A stretch of 64,000 nt of DNA, from contig NZ_CANMRL010000005.1 in assembly GCF_947500255.1 (NCBI RefSeq), forward strand, positions 248,001-312,000, in the 5' to 3' direction. Below the pieces are notes generated by a model. The model ran no database searches and was not told the DNA's origin. It saw only the letters and a list, made by a program, of their open reading frames with translations. Shown piece by piece: positions 18,142-26,121 of this stretch. Source of the stretch: an uncultured Psychroserpens sp. (GTDB lineage: Bacteria > Bacteroidota > Bacteroidia > Flavobacteriales > Flavobacteriaceae). Numbering within the stretch: the first letter of the stretch is position 1; every line of letters begins with the position of its first letter. A program made the translations under genes and the position numbers.

Positions 18142-19069
18142 CTTCTTCTTTAAATTTTAAATAGTTACCTAATATATTAGACTCATCGTAAGTCTCTTCA
18201 TAATTATCTTCAGAATCCTCGTTTTGAAATTTATAACTCAACATTTTATAGTATAATTTGGCTGCAAGAAAATCCGAAGATTTATCAATTTCATTAGGGC
18301 ATAATTCAACAATATCAAAACCGACGACATTTTTCTCTGCAAAGACTTGTTTCAAAAAATCTAAAGTTTCATACCAAAACAAACCTCCAGGCTCGGGAGT
18401 ACCAGTACTTGGCAAAATGGAAGGATCAAAAGCATCTAAATCGAATGTAATAAATACATTGTCTGTCATTTGATCAATCGCTGAATCCATCCAAGAATCA
18501 TCCATAACCATTTCATGTGCAAAATAGGTTTTGTCTAGATTCATAATGGATTTCTCCATAATGTCCATAGATCGAATACCTACTTGAATTAAATTTGTGT
18601 TTTGACTGGCTTCATAAACTGCACAAGCATGATTACAAGTACTACCATCATAACTTTGTCGCAAATCTGCATGAGCATCAATATGCAATACTGTTAAACT
18701 TGGGAACATTTCATTAAATGCTCTAATTGTTCCAATAGATATAGAATGTTCTCCGCCAAAAACAGTCACAAATTTGTTCTTTTTTATATACCTTTTAGTT
18801 TCCTGATGTACAGCATCTGCCATAGCTTCTGGTGTAGCATTTATCGTTATAGGTTGAGTTAAGTATATGCCTTGTCTATAAACTTCAGAATCGGTTTCAA
18901 TATCGTAGAGTTCCATGTTTTCAGAAGCTTCTAAAAATGCTTTAGGTCCTTTATCTGCACCTTTTTGCCAAGTACTTGTTCCATCATAAGGGACAGGAAT
19001 CAATACAATCTTCGAATGCTCTAATTTTGCATACTCTTCTGATATTCCAGCGTAAGTTTTAGTTTCCAT
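18131..19069 (-). CDS. speB: Agmatinase (ureohydrolase family)
   Basis: A 312-residue ureohydrolase with all manganese-binding motifs: GGEHS (105-109), DAHAD (131-135) and DLDAFDP (210-216). The length and context favour agmatinase over arginase: it lies 1 bp after the arginine decarboxylase stop and would hydrolyse agmatine to putrescine and urea. The C-terminus carries an acidic extension (NEDSEDNYEETYDESN) that is not part of the fold. Arginase activity cannot be excluded from sequence alone. It is the second gene of the operon and overlaps the next start by 11 bp. Confidence 0.88.
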   Translation of the reverse strand: METKTYAGISEEYAKLEHSKIVLIPVPYDGTSTWQKGADKGPKAFLEASENMELYDIETDSEVYRQGIYLTQPITINATPEAMADAVHQETKRYIKKNKFVTVFGGEHSISIGTIRAFNEMFPSLTVLHIDAHADLRQSYDGSTCNHACAVYEASQNTNLIQVGIRSMDIMEKSIMNLDKTYFAHEMVMDDSWMDSAIDQMTDNVFITFDLDAFDPSILPSTGTPEPGGLFWYETLDFLKQVFAEKNVVGFDIVELCPNEIDKSSDFLAAKLYYKMLSYKFQNEDSEDNYEETYDESNILGNYLKFKEEDDY

Positions 19070-19070
19070 T

Positions 19071-20525
19071 TTATTTGTCTGCTAATTGTAATTCAGTATT
19101 TAAATTTTGAATCGTGTTAATTTCAGGTTCTTTATCATAGCCTAAAATTTCAAGTAACTCCTCACTTTTTTGTTGTTCTCTAAATAATTGTGTTGTGATA
19201 TTTCCATGTGCATCTCTATTTATTAAAATATGCTTGGGAGCTGGAATTAAACAATGCTGTAAACCTCCATAACCTCCTATAGATTCTTGATAAGCTCCAA
19301 TGTTGAAAAATCCTATATATAATGGTTTGTCTTTATGATATTTTGGTAAATAGATAGCATTCATGTGTTGTTCGCTATTATAATAATCATCACTATCACA
19401 GGTTAAACCTCCGAGAAGAACACGCTCATAAGCATCATTCCAGCGGTTTATGGGCAACATAATAAAGCGTTTATTAATAGCCCAAGTATCTGGAAGTGTT
19501 GTGATGAATGAAGAGTTTATCATATTCCATTTTTCTCTATCATTCTGTTGCTTTTGATACAAGACTTTATAAATTGCTCCACCACTTTCACCAACTGTAA
19601 AACTTCCAAACTCTGTAAAAATATTGGGGACATCTACACCTTCTTCTTCACAAGTCAATTTAATTTGATTGATGATTTCATCAATAATGTATTCATAATC
19701 AAAATCAAATGCTAATGAGTTTTTAATAGGGAATCCACCTCCAATATTTAAACTATCAAGAGTTGGACATATCTTTTTCAAACTTGTATATACTTTAAGG
19801 CATTTTAAAAGTTCATTCCAATAGTACGCATTATCTCTAATACCAGTATTAATGAAAAAGTGAAGCATTTTAAGCTTTACTTTTGGGTTGGCTTTAATTT
19901 GCTTGTTATAGAATGGAACTATGTTTTTATAACCGATTCCTAATCGAGAGGTGTAAAATTCAAATTTGGGTTCTTCTTCCGAAGCTATACGAATGCCTAT
20001 ATTATAGTTTCCATGAATCTCATTTGACAGTAAATCAATCTCCTCATAATTATCAATAATTGGAATACAATTTTGATGACCATTATTGATTAACCTTGCG
20101 ATATTCGTTACATATTCTGCTCTTTTAAAACCATTACTAATAACATACGTATTATTGTTTATTTTTCCTTCTTCTTTTAAAATCTCTACGATATCTATAT
20201 CAAAAGCAGAAGATGTTTCAATGTGAATATCATTTTTTAAAGCTTCGTTCAAAACATGATTAAAATGTGAGCTTTTTGTGCAATAACAATAGTTATAGCT
20301 ACCATTATAGTTATGCTTATTAATGGCAGTATTAAACCATACTTTTGATTTATTAATATTTTCAGAGATTTTAGGTAAGTATGTGAATTTTAATGGTGTT
20401 CCATAAGTTTCAACCAATTTATTTAGGTCAACATCATGAAAGAGCAAGTGATCTTTGTCAAGAAGAAATTCTTCTTGAGGAAAATCAAATGTCTGATTGA
20501 TTAAATCAATATATTTTGTGTTCAT
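19071..20525 (-). CDS. speA: Biosynthetic arginine decarboxylase, fold type III
   Basis: The 484-residue protein is shorter than E. coli SpeA (658) but of a size I associate with Bacteroidota forms. It has an N-terminal PLP barrel with the Schiff-base lysine at about residue 84 (YCTKSSH in place of YAVKAN), the glycine-rich phosphate loop LNIGGGFP, and the C-terminal beta domain with GGLTCDSDDYY, whose CDS.D signature is typical of the substrate-binding Cys/Asp of this family. It decarboxylates arginine to agmatine, first step of the putrescine route completed by the next gene. The operon starts here; noncoding repeat copy 3 and a short inverted repeat lie upstream. Confidence 0.88.
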   Translation of the reverse strand: MNTKYIDLINQTFDFPQEEFLLDKDHLLFHDVDLNKLVETYGTPLKFTYLPKISENINKSKVWFNTAINKHNYNGSYNYCYCTKSSHFNHVLNEALKNDIHIETSSAFDIDIVEILKEEGKINNNTYVISNGFKRAEYVTNIARLINNGHQNCIPIIDNYEEIDLLSNEIHGNYNIGIRIASEEEPKFEFYTSRLGIGYKNIVPFYNKQIKANPKVKLKMLHFFINTGIRDNAYYWNELLKCLKVYTSLKKICPTLDSLNIGGGFPIKNSLAFDFDYEYIIDEIINQIKLTCEEEGVDVPNIFTEFGSFTVGESGGAIYKVLYQKQQNDREKWNMINSSFITTLPDTWAINKRFIMLPINRWNDAYERVLLGGLTCDSDDYYNSEQHMNAIYLPKYHKDKPLYIGFFNIGAYQESIGGYGGLQHCLIPAPKHILINRDAHGNITTQLFREQQKSEELLEILGYDKEPEINTIQNLNTELQLADK

Positions 20526-20593
20526 TATAAATGTGATAAAAGTTATTAGAATACGAAAGCATGTAGCTTTCCTAAAAAGAATTAATAACTAAA

Positions 20594-20611
20594 ATCAAAT
20601 CATAATTTGAT
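20594..20611. promoter_or_regulatory. Inverted repeat upstream of the polyamine operon
   Basis: ATCAAAT-CATA-ATTTGAT is a perfect 7-bp inverted repeat with a 4-bp spacer, 69-86 bp upstream of the arginine decarboxylase start. Size and position fit an operator, but no regulator is known, and short AT-rich palindromes occur by chance. Confidence 0.35.
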
Positions 20612-20864
20612 ATTGCATTTTGGTGACAAAACACAATTTATATAGAGTAGATATATTTTTTACTACGGAAGTTAGCTTTAAATTTCGGTGACTTACTCTG
20701 TAAGCTTCTTTTGAATATGACTTCCTAATTTTCAAAAGACCGAACTTATAAACATGTTTCACTTTGTTCAGCTAAAAGCTCCTATGATAAAAGCTTTTGT
20801 AATACTAAATTAAATACAAAAATTTAATATTTCACTTTTTTTTTATTTTTTTTATAACATTCTC

Positions 20865-21200
20865 CCATTCCACACACATTATGCTTCCCTCCTACGTCGT
20901 CGCATAAAGAGTGTTTACTCGCTCTACTCCTATTAAATAAATAGGAGCTCGTGAATGCTTCGCATGTCATTAACATAGCAGAGAAACATTTATCAAGAAA
21001 AAAATATATGCTTGTCATTTTGTATTAAAAACTAATCACCCGCAGGGTCATCAGTTTTCAATAGTTTGTAAAATATCCGCTACCACACGCTCGATTGCTT
21101 TCATACAATCAAATTACTATTGTAATTTATTTTCTGCATGATTATCGTAAGCTTGCCATAAGAACATACGCTTGATTTATATCGATTGTAATTTTAACAT
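20865..21200 (+). repeat. Noncoding modular repeat, copy 3
   Basis: The gap 20526-21208 has about 340 bp of AT-rich leader upstream of the polyamine operon, then this copy. Module E1 runs from 20865 to about 21006 (CCATTCCACACACATT; hairpin CTCCTATT/AATAGGAG; ends GAGAAACATTTATCAAG). Module E4 (21014-21054, TGTATTAAAAACTAATCA) is shared with 23080-23121. Module E3 (21068-21133) matches copy 1 at 62 of 66 positions and contains AATTAC-TATT-GTAATT. A minus-strand open frame across the E1 module is a by-product of the repeat, not a gene. Confidence 0.8.
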
Positions 21201-21208
21201 ATCCAATT

Positions 21209-22558
21209 TTAAGTCATAAAAATATAAGGTACTACCAACCATACACTTAAGTCAATTCCTTCATTAGTGATGGAAATTTTATCAACAGTTCCTGTGCGCG
21301 ACATAACATCTATCAATTTTTCTTCTAATGTTTCACCTGGATTAATTGGTCCAAGTTGGTTCATCCCAAGACTAAGTAGAATACTAAAATTAACTGGGTC
21401 CGACATTCTGATAGTGTCAATTGCATCAGATAGTAAATCAAAACTTCTATCTACCACTTCCGCAGCTATTGTATTTGAAATAAGGCGGTTGATTGCATCG
21501 CTGTTATCAAAGGAATTATCTATAGCGATTACAGCACCTGGAATGGCGAACCCTGGTACGCCAGGAAATAATACTCCAAAAACTCCCAATGCTTTTAATA
21601 ACCTATTTGAATGGCTCGATTCAGAATTTACTGGGTATGCTCCAATCAGTCTCTTTAAACTAACCGCATTGATGTCTGTTCTTCTAACTGTAAATCGTGG
21701 CCCCAACCCTTCAATAATCCTAGCTGAAGGTGTTAAAATTAGCTCTATTTCAAAATCAATATCGCTATCGCCAAACAGAAAAGCCCCTTCTTGGGTGATC
21801 TGTCCAGATATGATCATTCTACCATCTCTGAAAGTAGCTTCCAATTCCTCAACAAATGTATCATCCTGAACTTCTAATCCAATCTGATCCTCAAATGCTG
21901 TGTTGATTGTTTCTGCATTTACTAGTTGACGCTCATGTATTAAATATATTGTGGCAGCTAGGTCTTCAGTAGTATATGAAGAAAGGGTTATAGGGCCTGA
22001 TCTATAAATAATTGCCTGATCTTCTTCTCTACACGCGGCAATCGCGACACGAACGATATCATCTGGTAAGTTGTTAAATTGTACATTCAAATCTGCTTCG
22101 CTTGTTTTGCGAAATAAAGGAACCCAAGCGTTAGAATTCATAGCTCCTTTTAATTGCCCATAAATTATTACATCAATTTTTTCTAACCTTGAAGTAGGAT
22201 CTCCATCCACTGTTGAAAGCTGGATAAAATTGATTGAAAGAGATTTTGTTGTAGGGAATTCAACAAGTGACATTGCAGCCATAACAATATCGGACCATGT
22301 ATCTGACCCTATTCCAGATATCGCTCCAATATCATAAAGTCTTTTATATCCGCCTGTTGGACGACCATTTAGTATAGCTTGACCTTGCTCACGAGAAACT
22401 CCTCGCCCTCTCCTTTCATCGGCATAACCAAAACCGTCTCTGTCGGTTATTACTGCAAAATCACCAGCAACTGTAAAACTATTTATTAGTTCTAGTATTT
22501 TTTTTTCTGTAATTGTACCTGCAATGCCAGATCCATGTATAAAAATTTCCCTGTCCAT
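21209..22558 (-). CDS. Unrecognised 449-residue protein with a helix-hairpin-helix-like segment
   Basis: A single gene between repeat copies 3 and 4. Near residues 65-95 it has a helix-hairpin-helix-like pattern (GYKRLYDIGAISGIG), the kind of motif used for non-specific DNA contact. The rest looks like beta-rich or mixed domains (LSINFIQLSTVDGDP, FEIELILTPSARII) and one hydrophobic Gly/Pro stretch near residues 345-368 (GVFGVLFPGVPGFAIPGAVIAI) that could insert in a membrane. No signal peptide is seen. I do not recognise the family. Its composition is less AT-rich than that of the 12-15 kb genes, which suggests a separate origin. Confidence 0.65.
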   Translation of the reverse strand: MDREIFIHGSGIAGTITEKKILELINSFTVAGDFAVITDRDGFGYADERRGRGVSREQGQAILNGRPTGGYKRLYDIGAISGIGSDTWSDIVMAAMSLVEFPTTKSLSINFIQLSTVDGDPTSRLEKIDVIIYGQLKGAMNSNAWVPLFRKTSEADLNVQFNNLPDDIVRVAIAACREEDQAIIYRSGPITLSSYTTEDLAATIYLIHERQLVNAETINTAFEDQIGLEVQDDTFVEELEATFRDGRMIISGQITQEGAFLFGDSDIDFEIELILTPSARIIEGLGPRFTVRRTDINAVSLKRLIGAYPVNSESSHSNRLLKALGVFGVLFPGVPGFAIPGAVIAIDNSFDNSDAINRLISNTIAAEVVDRSFDLLSDAIDTIRMSDPVNFSILLSLGMNQLGPINPGETLEEKLIDVMSRTGTVDKISITNEGIDLSVWLVVPYIFMT

Positions 22559-22690
22559 AATTCATTTATTATGTGTTATTTAAATAGATATTTAATATCT
22601 TAATACTAAGACTATTGTAAATTTACATATTATAAAGCATTAATTATCAAGAAGTTTGCCTTTTTTTATTGAGATTTTTTATATATTCTT

Positions 22691-23222
22691 TAGAAAACAT
22701 TTGTCAAGAAAAAAATAAAGAAAATGAGGTAATGTCAAAGCGCCAGCTGGCTCATTCACTAAAAAGGTCTACTAGACCTTTTCTTAACGCTTTGCCCTGC
22801 TTTTATCCAAATCGAGATTCACGAATTCATTAATATAATATGAAAATTAATGAGTAAAGTTCAAGCTACATAACGCAAGAACATTATAGTACATTTAATA
22901 CAATTTTCGTAATAGCTCACATTTATGAGGTATTTGATATACTATTGAAATGTAATGATCCTGTGGATCAATATATTTTAATACAAAGGTTCTGTTTCAG
23001 AATCTAACAAATAAAATATAATATCGTATAAGCGAATTATATCGTTTGTAATTATGTACAAGCAAATTGTTTCGTGCTTGTCATTTGTATTAAAAACAAA
23101 TCATCTACTGGGTAATTTGATCTTGTATAGCCTATTGTATTGTTTTAACCAAATCGACGAAGGAGATTCATTAATACCTTTGAAAAACAATAAGAAACTT
23201 GTGAATAAAATTTTATGAGGTC
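22691..23222 (+). repeat. Noncoding modular repeat, copy 4
   Basis: The gap 22559-23294 holds no gene. It carries the tail of E1 (22691-22735), a CAAAGCG/CGCTTTG pair enclosing CCAGCTGG and a 10-bp-stem palindrome (22762-22782), module E2 (22861-22993) with a hairpin at 22943-22983, the GCGAATTATATCG module (23032-23058), E4 (23080-23121), and the right end: TATTGTTTTAACCAAA (23138-23153) and AAAATTTTATGAGGTC (23207-23222), both identical to copy 1. It ends 72 bp before the AraC gene. Confidence 0.8.
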
Positions 23223-23294
23223 GTTTTGAATGTAACACATAATAGTAATATTAGTCATACAGATATATATAATGGACATTAACTTTGTTTAAAT

Positions 23295-23894
23295 ATGGAC
23301 TTCAGGATACAAAAAACATTAAACTACATAGAAGATAATTTAGACAAACATTTTGCTTTAAATGAATTAGCACAATATGCATGTTTGTCTCCTTCTCAAT
23401 TCCATCGAATTTTTAAAAAAGAAACTAACCGAACACCACATAAGTTTATTGAACACATAAAAATGAATACAGCTTATCAAGCTATAATTAATGAGAGAAT
23501 TTCTATTCAGGATTTATCTATAAAAATGGGATATAATAATTATGAGACGTTTACAAGAGCTTTTAAAAAGTATTTCCATTTTTCTCCTGATGATTTAAGG
23601 TCTATAGTTATAAACATTAAAAGTAATATTAATTCGTCAGAATCAGAGAAAGTAATTATAGCAACCATAGATAAAGATGATACGGATGTAAATGAAATTG
23701 AACTGATAAAGAGTCTACAGAAAATTATGACTGATAAAAAAATATCAGGATTAGATTTGAAGGATGCAACAATTTATAAAGTTGTAAAAATTGACGGTTC
23801 AGAAAAAATGGAACAAAATTTAGTAAAGAATAAATATGAAATAATAAATGAAAAAAGAATTTGGAAAATATTAATATCAACTAATAACTATTAA
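23295..23894 (+). CDS. AraC-family transcriptional regulator
   Basis: The 199-residue protein has its AraC HTH pair at the N-terminus (residues 5-103): LNYIEDNLDKHFALNELAQ, the recognition segment LSPSQFHRIFKKETN, and the second helix pair ending in the signature NYETFTRAFKKYFHFSPDDLR. The C-terminal ~95 residues are short and Ile/Lys-rich; they do not form a full GyrI-like effector domain, so the protein may be shortened or simply lack ligand sensing. One base separates its stop from the next ATG, implying coupling with the CPBP remnant and probably the downstream hydrolases. Confidence 0.85.
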   Translation: MDFRIQKTLNYIEDNLDKHFALNELAQYACLSPSQFHRIFKKETNRTPHKFIEHIKMNTAYQAIINERISIQDLSIKMGYNNYETFTRAFKKYFHFSPDDLRSIVINIKSNINSSESEKVIIATIDKDDTDVNEIELIKSLQKIMTDKKISGLDLKDATIYKVVKIDGSEKMEQNLVKNKYEIINEKRIWKILISTNNY

Positions 23895-23895
23895 A

Positions 23896-24348
23896 ATGAT
23901 AATACAATATTTATACCTTTTATCAGTAGTAATTATTGCAGTTCTATTTCCAATTTATGTGATTTTTATTGGTTATACAACTAAAAGAAAACTTTTAGAG
24001 GGTTCAACTACTAGAATGCGTATTTATATTGAAACCATCATTATACAATTAGTTTTCTGCCTCTTGATATTCTTCTCAATATATATGAATAAAGATAGTA
24101 TTGATATTATTGGGCTGACGTTTTTTAAATGCCCTCTTTGGGTTTTTGTTTTAATTTTTGCGTGCTCTCTCGGTATATTAATCATTAATAAAATAAAAGT
24201 AAAATATACAGATAATGCAAAATTGGAGTCATCATTTAAAGATGTAATTTATTTGATGCCTAGCAATGACAAAGAGTATAAATGGGCTATAATTACTTCA
24301 TTATTTGTTGGTTTATGTGAAGGAATAATTTTCCGAGGGTTTTTATAA
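23896..24348 (+). pseudogene. Truncated CPBP (CAAX-protease-like) membrane protein
   Basis: The 150-residue product has membrane helices near residues 4-25, 47-66 and 78-98, then stops right after WAIITSLFVGLCEGIIFRGFL. That last segment aligns with motif 1 of CPBP intramembrane metalloproteases (EExxFR). Only the first Glu of the pair is kept (E-G-I-I-F-R), and motifs 2-4 with the His ligands are missing because a TAA follows immediately. No continuation is visible in the 55 bp before the next gene. It is most likely a non-functional 5' remnant still in an operon with the AraC gene. Confidence 0.7.
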
Positions 24349-24403
24349 ATGCATCAAATAAATTTACTTAATTATAAAAGAAGTATAACCTTAAATTCAT
24401 TCA

Positions 24404-26113
24404 ATGAAACTTCATAATTTATATCTATTTTTAGTGTTCTTCTTGATAACCAATTTATCAAATGAAGTTTACTGTCAAGAAATTTTCCAAAATAAAATTG
24501 ATTCAATTTTTAAAGTTTTTTCTGATAAAACTCCAGGGATTTCAATTTCCTTGGTGGATAATAATGAAAGTGTTTTAAGACAATCCTATGGTAATGCTCA
24601 ATTAGAATATGAGATTCCTGTTAATTCTAAAACTGTATTTCATATAGCGTCAGATTCTAAACGATTTACTGCATTGGCTATACTTCTACTTGAATCAGAA
24701 GGCAAATTAAGTTTATCTGATAGTATTCAAACTTACTTATCAGATTTTCCTAGTTTCAAACACAAAATTACCATTGAGAACTTGCTGCAACACACTAGCG
24801 GATTAAGAGACCAATGGCAATTATTAGGGATGGCAGGTTGGAGAATGGAAGACATTGTTACTCAAGAACAAATAATTAAAGTACTCTATAAGCAACAAGA
24901 ATTGAATTTTGTCCCCAAAAGTGAATTTGTCTATTCTAATTCTGGTTATACTTTACTTGCAGAAATAGTGAAAGTAGTTACAGGCAAATCTTTTGAGAAT
25001 TATACTAACGAACATATTTTTGAACCTTTAGGAATGACTAATACGCACTTTCACACTAATCATAAACGAATAGTAAAAAATCGTGCATATTCCTATAGTA
25101 AAGCCAATGATTCAACATTTCAAAAAGAGATACTAAATTTTGCAAATGCTGGAGCAACAGGCCTTTTTACAACAGTAGAAGATTTAGAAAAATGGTTGTT
25201 TAATGTTATGAGTGACAACCCAAAAGTTGGTTCTAAATCCATATTTAAAAAGATGCAAAAGCAACTTGTACTAGATAATGGCGAGAAAATGATATATGGA
25301 ATGGGAGAAATGGTTTTTAATATCGGAGGAAAAAAACTAATTGGACATGGCGGAAATGATGCTGGGTTTAATTCTTTTATTGGATACTATCCAGAATATA
25401 ATGTTGGTGTGATAGCTTTATGTAATTGGCGTGAAGTTGCTTCTGGTAATTTAATAATTGAATTAGTTGAAGATTATTTAAAAGATAGTGCTCTACCAAA
25501 AAATAAAAACTCTACAAAACTCATAAAAGAGAATAATAAGAAAAATAGAAAATTCATAAAGCCAAATAAAAAGCATTTAGATAAACAAGTTGGTATTTAT
25601 GAGACTATTTGGGGCAATGTGTTTGTTAATAATATAGGCGGTGAATTGTATTTTAAAAATGTAGGCGATAATGAATCATTTATGTTATTCAAGGCAGAGA
25701 GTAAACATAATTATTACAATAAAGAGAATGAATTTGAATTAGTTTTTTCTATGGAAAGCAAAGGTGTATTTAATAAACTCAAAATAACTGGACCAAATAA
25801 CACAAATTTTTCTGCTCAAAGAATATATCTAGCAGACTACTCTATGGAGAACTTAAAAGAATTTGAAGGCATTTATAGAAGTAGTGAACTGAATACAGAA
25901 TATATAATTGAACTTCAAGGAGATTCTTTAATGGCAAAGCATTTTAGGCATAGCAATATACCTCTCATAGTAAAAAGTAAAGATAGGTTTTCTGGGAGTT
26001 TATGGTATTTCGATTTGATTGAGTTTACTAGAGATTCGCAAAATAGAATTAATGGACTTTTGATTTCAGGTGGTAGAGGAAGAGCAAAAAACGTACGATT
26101 TAATAAAAAATAA
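24404..26113 (+). CDS. Exported serine hydrolase, class C beta-lactamase family
   Basis: The 569-residue protein has a signal peptide (LYLFLVFFLITNLS...) and an intact penicillin-binding/beta-lactamase domain: SDSK at residues 83-86 (nucleophile and general base), YSNSGY for the YxN motif, and GHGGNDAGF for the third (HxG) motif. A C-terminal lipocalin-like or DUF-type extension (from about 385) follows, as in many Bacteroidota S12 peptidases/esterases. Substrate is unknown; it may be a D-aminopeptidase, esterase or beta-lactamase. It begins 55 bp after the CPBP remnant and is followed 8 bp later by a gluzincin, so the two probably work together in the periplasm or at the surface. Confidence 0.88.
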   Translation: MKLHNLYLFLVFFLITNLSNEVYCQEIFQNKIDSIFKVFSDKTPGISISLVDNNESVLRQSYGNAQLEYEIPVNSKTVFHIASDSKRFTALAILLLESEGKLSLSDSIQTYLSDFPSFKHKITIENLLQHTSGLRDQWQLLGMAGWRMEDIVTQEQIIKVLYKQQELNFVPKSEFVYSNSGYTLLAEIVKVVTGKSFENYTNEHIFEPLGMTNTHFHTNHKRIVKNRAYSYSKANDSTFQKEILNFANAGATGLFTTVEDLEKWLFNVMSDNPKVGSKSIFKKMQKQLVLDNGEKMIYGMGEMVFNIGGKKLIGHGGNDAGFNSFIGYYPEYNVGVIALCNWREVASGNLIIELVEDYLKDSALPKNKNSTKLIKENNKKNRKFIKPNKKHLDKQVGIYETIWGNVFVNNIGGELYFKNVGDNESFMLFKAESKHNYYNKENEFELVFSMESKGVFNKLKITGPNNTNFSAQRIYLADYSMENLKEFEGIYRSSELNTEYIIELQGDSLMAKHFRHSNIPLIVKSKDRFSGSLWYFDLIEFTRDSQNRINGLLISGGRGRAKNVRFNKK

Positions 26114-26121
26114 AGTTGGTT

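Noticed and set aside
20526-20864. Riboswitch or leader RNA upstream of the polyamine operon
   Set aside because: Short stems are present, but I recognise no known riboswitch pattern; only the 20594-20611 inverted repeat is kept as a weak regulatory candidate.
20824-21018. A 64-codon minus-strand frame with several Cys in repeat copy 3
   Set aside because: It is the complement of module E1; the same module in copies 2 and 5 has stops or indels in this frame.
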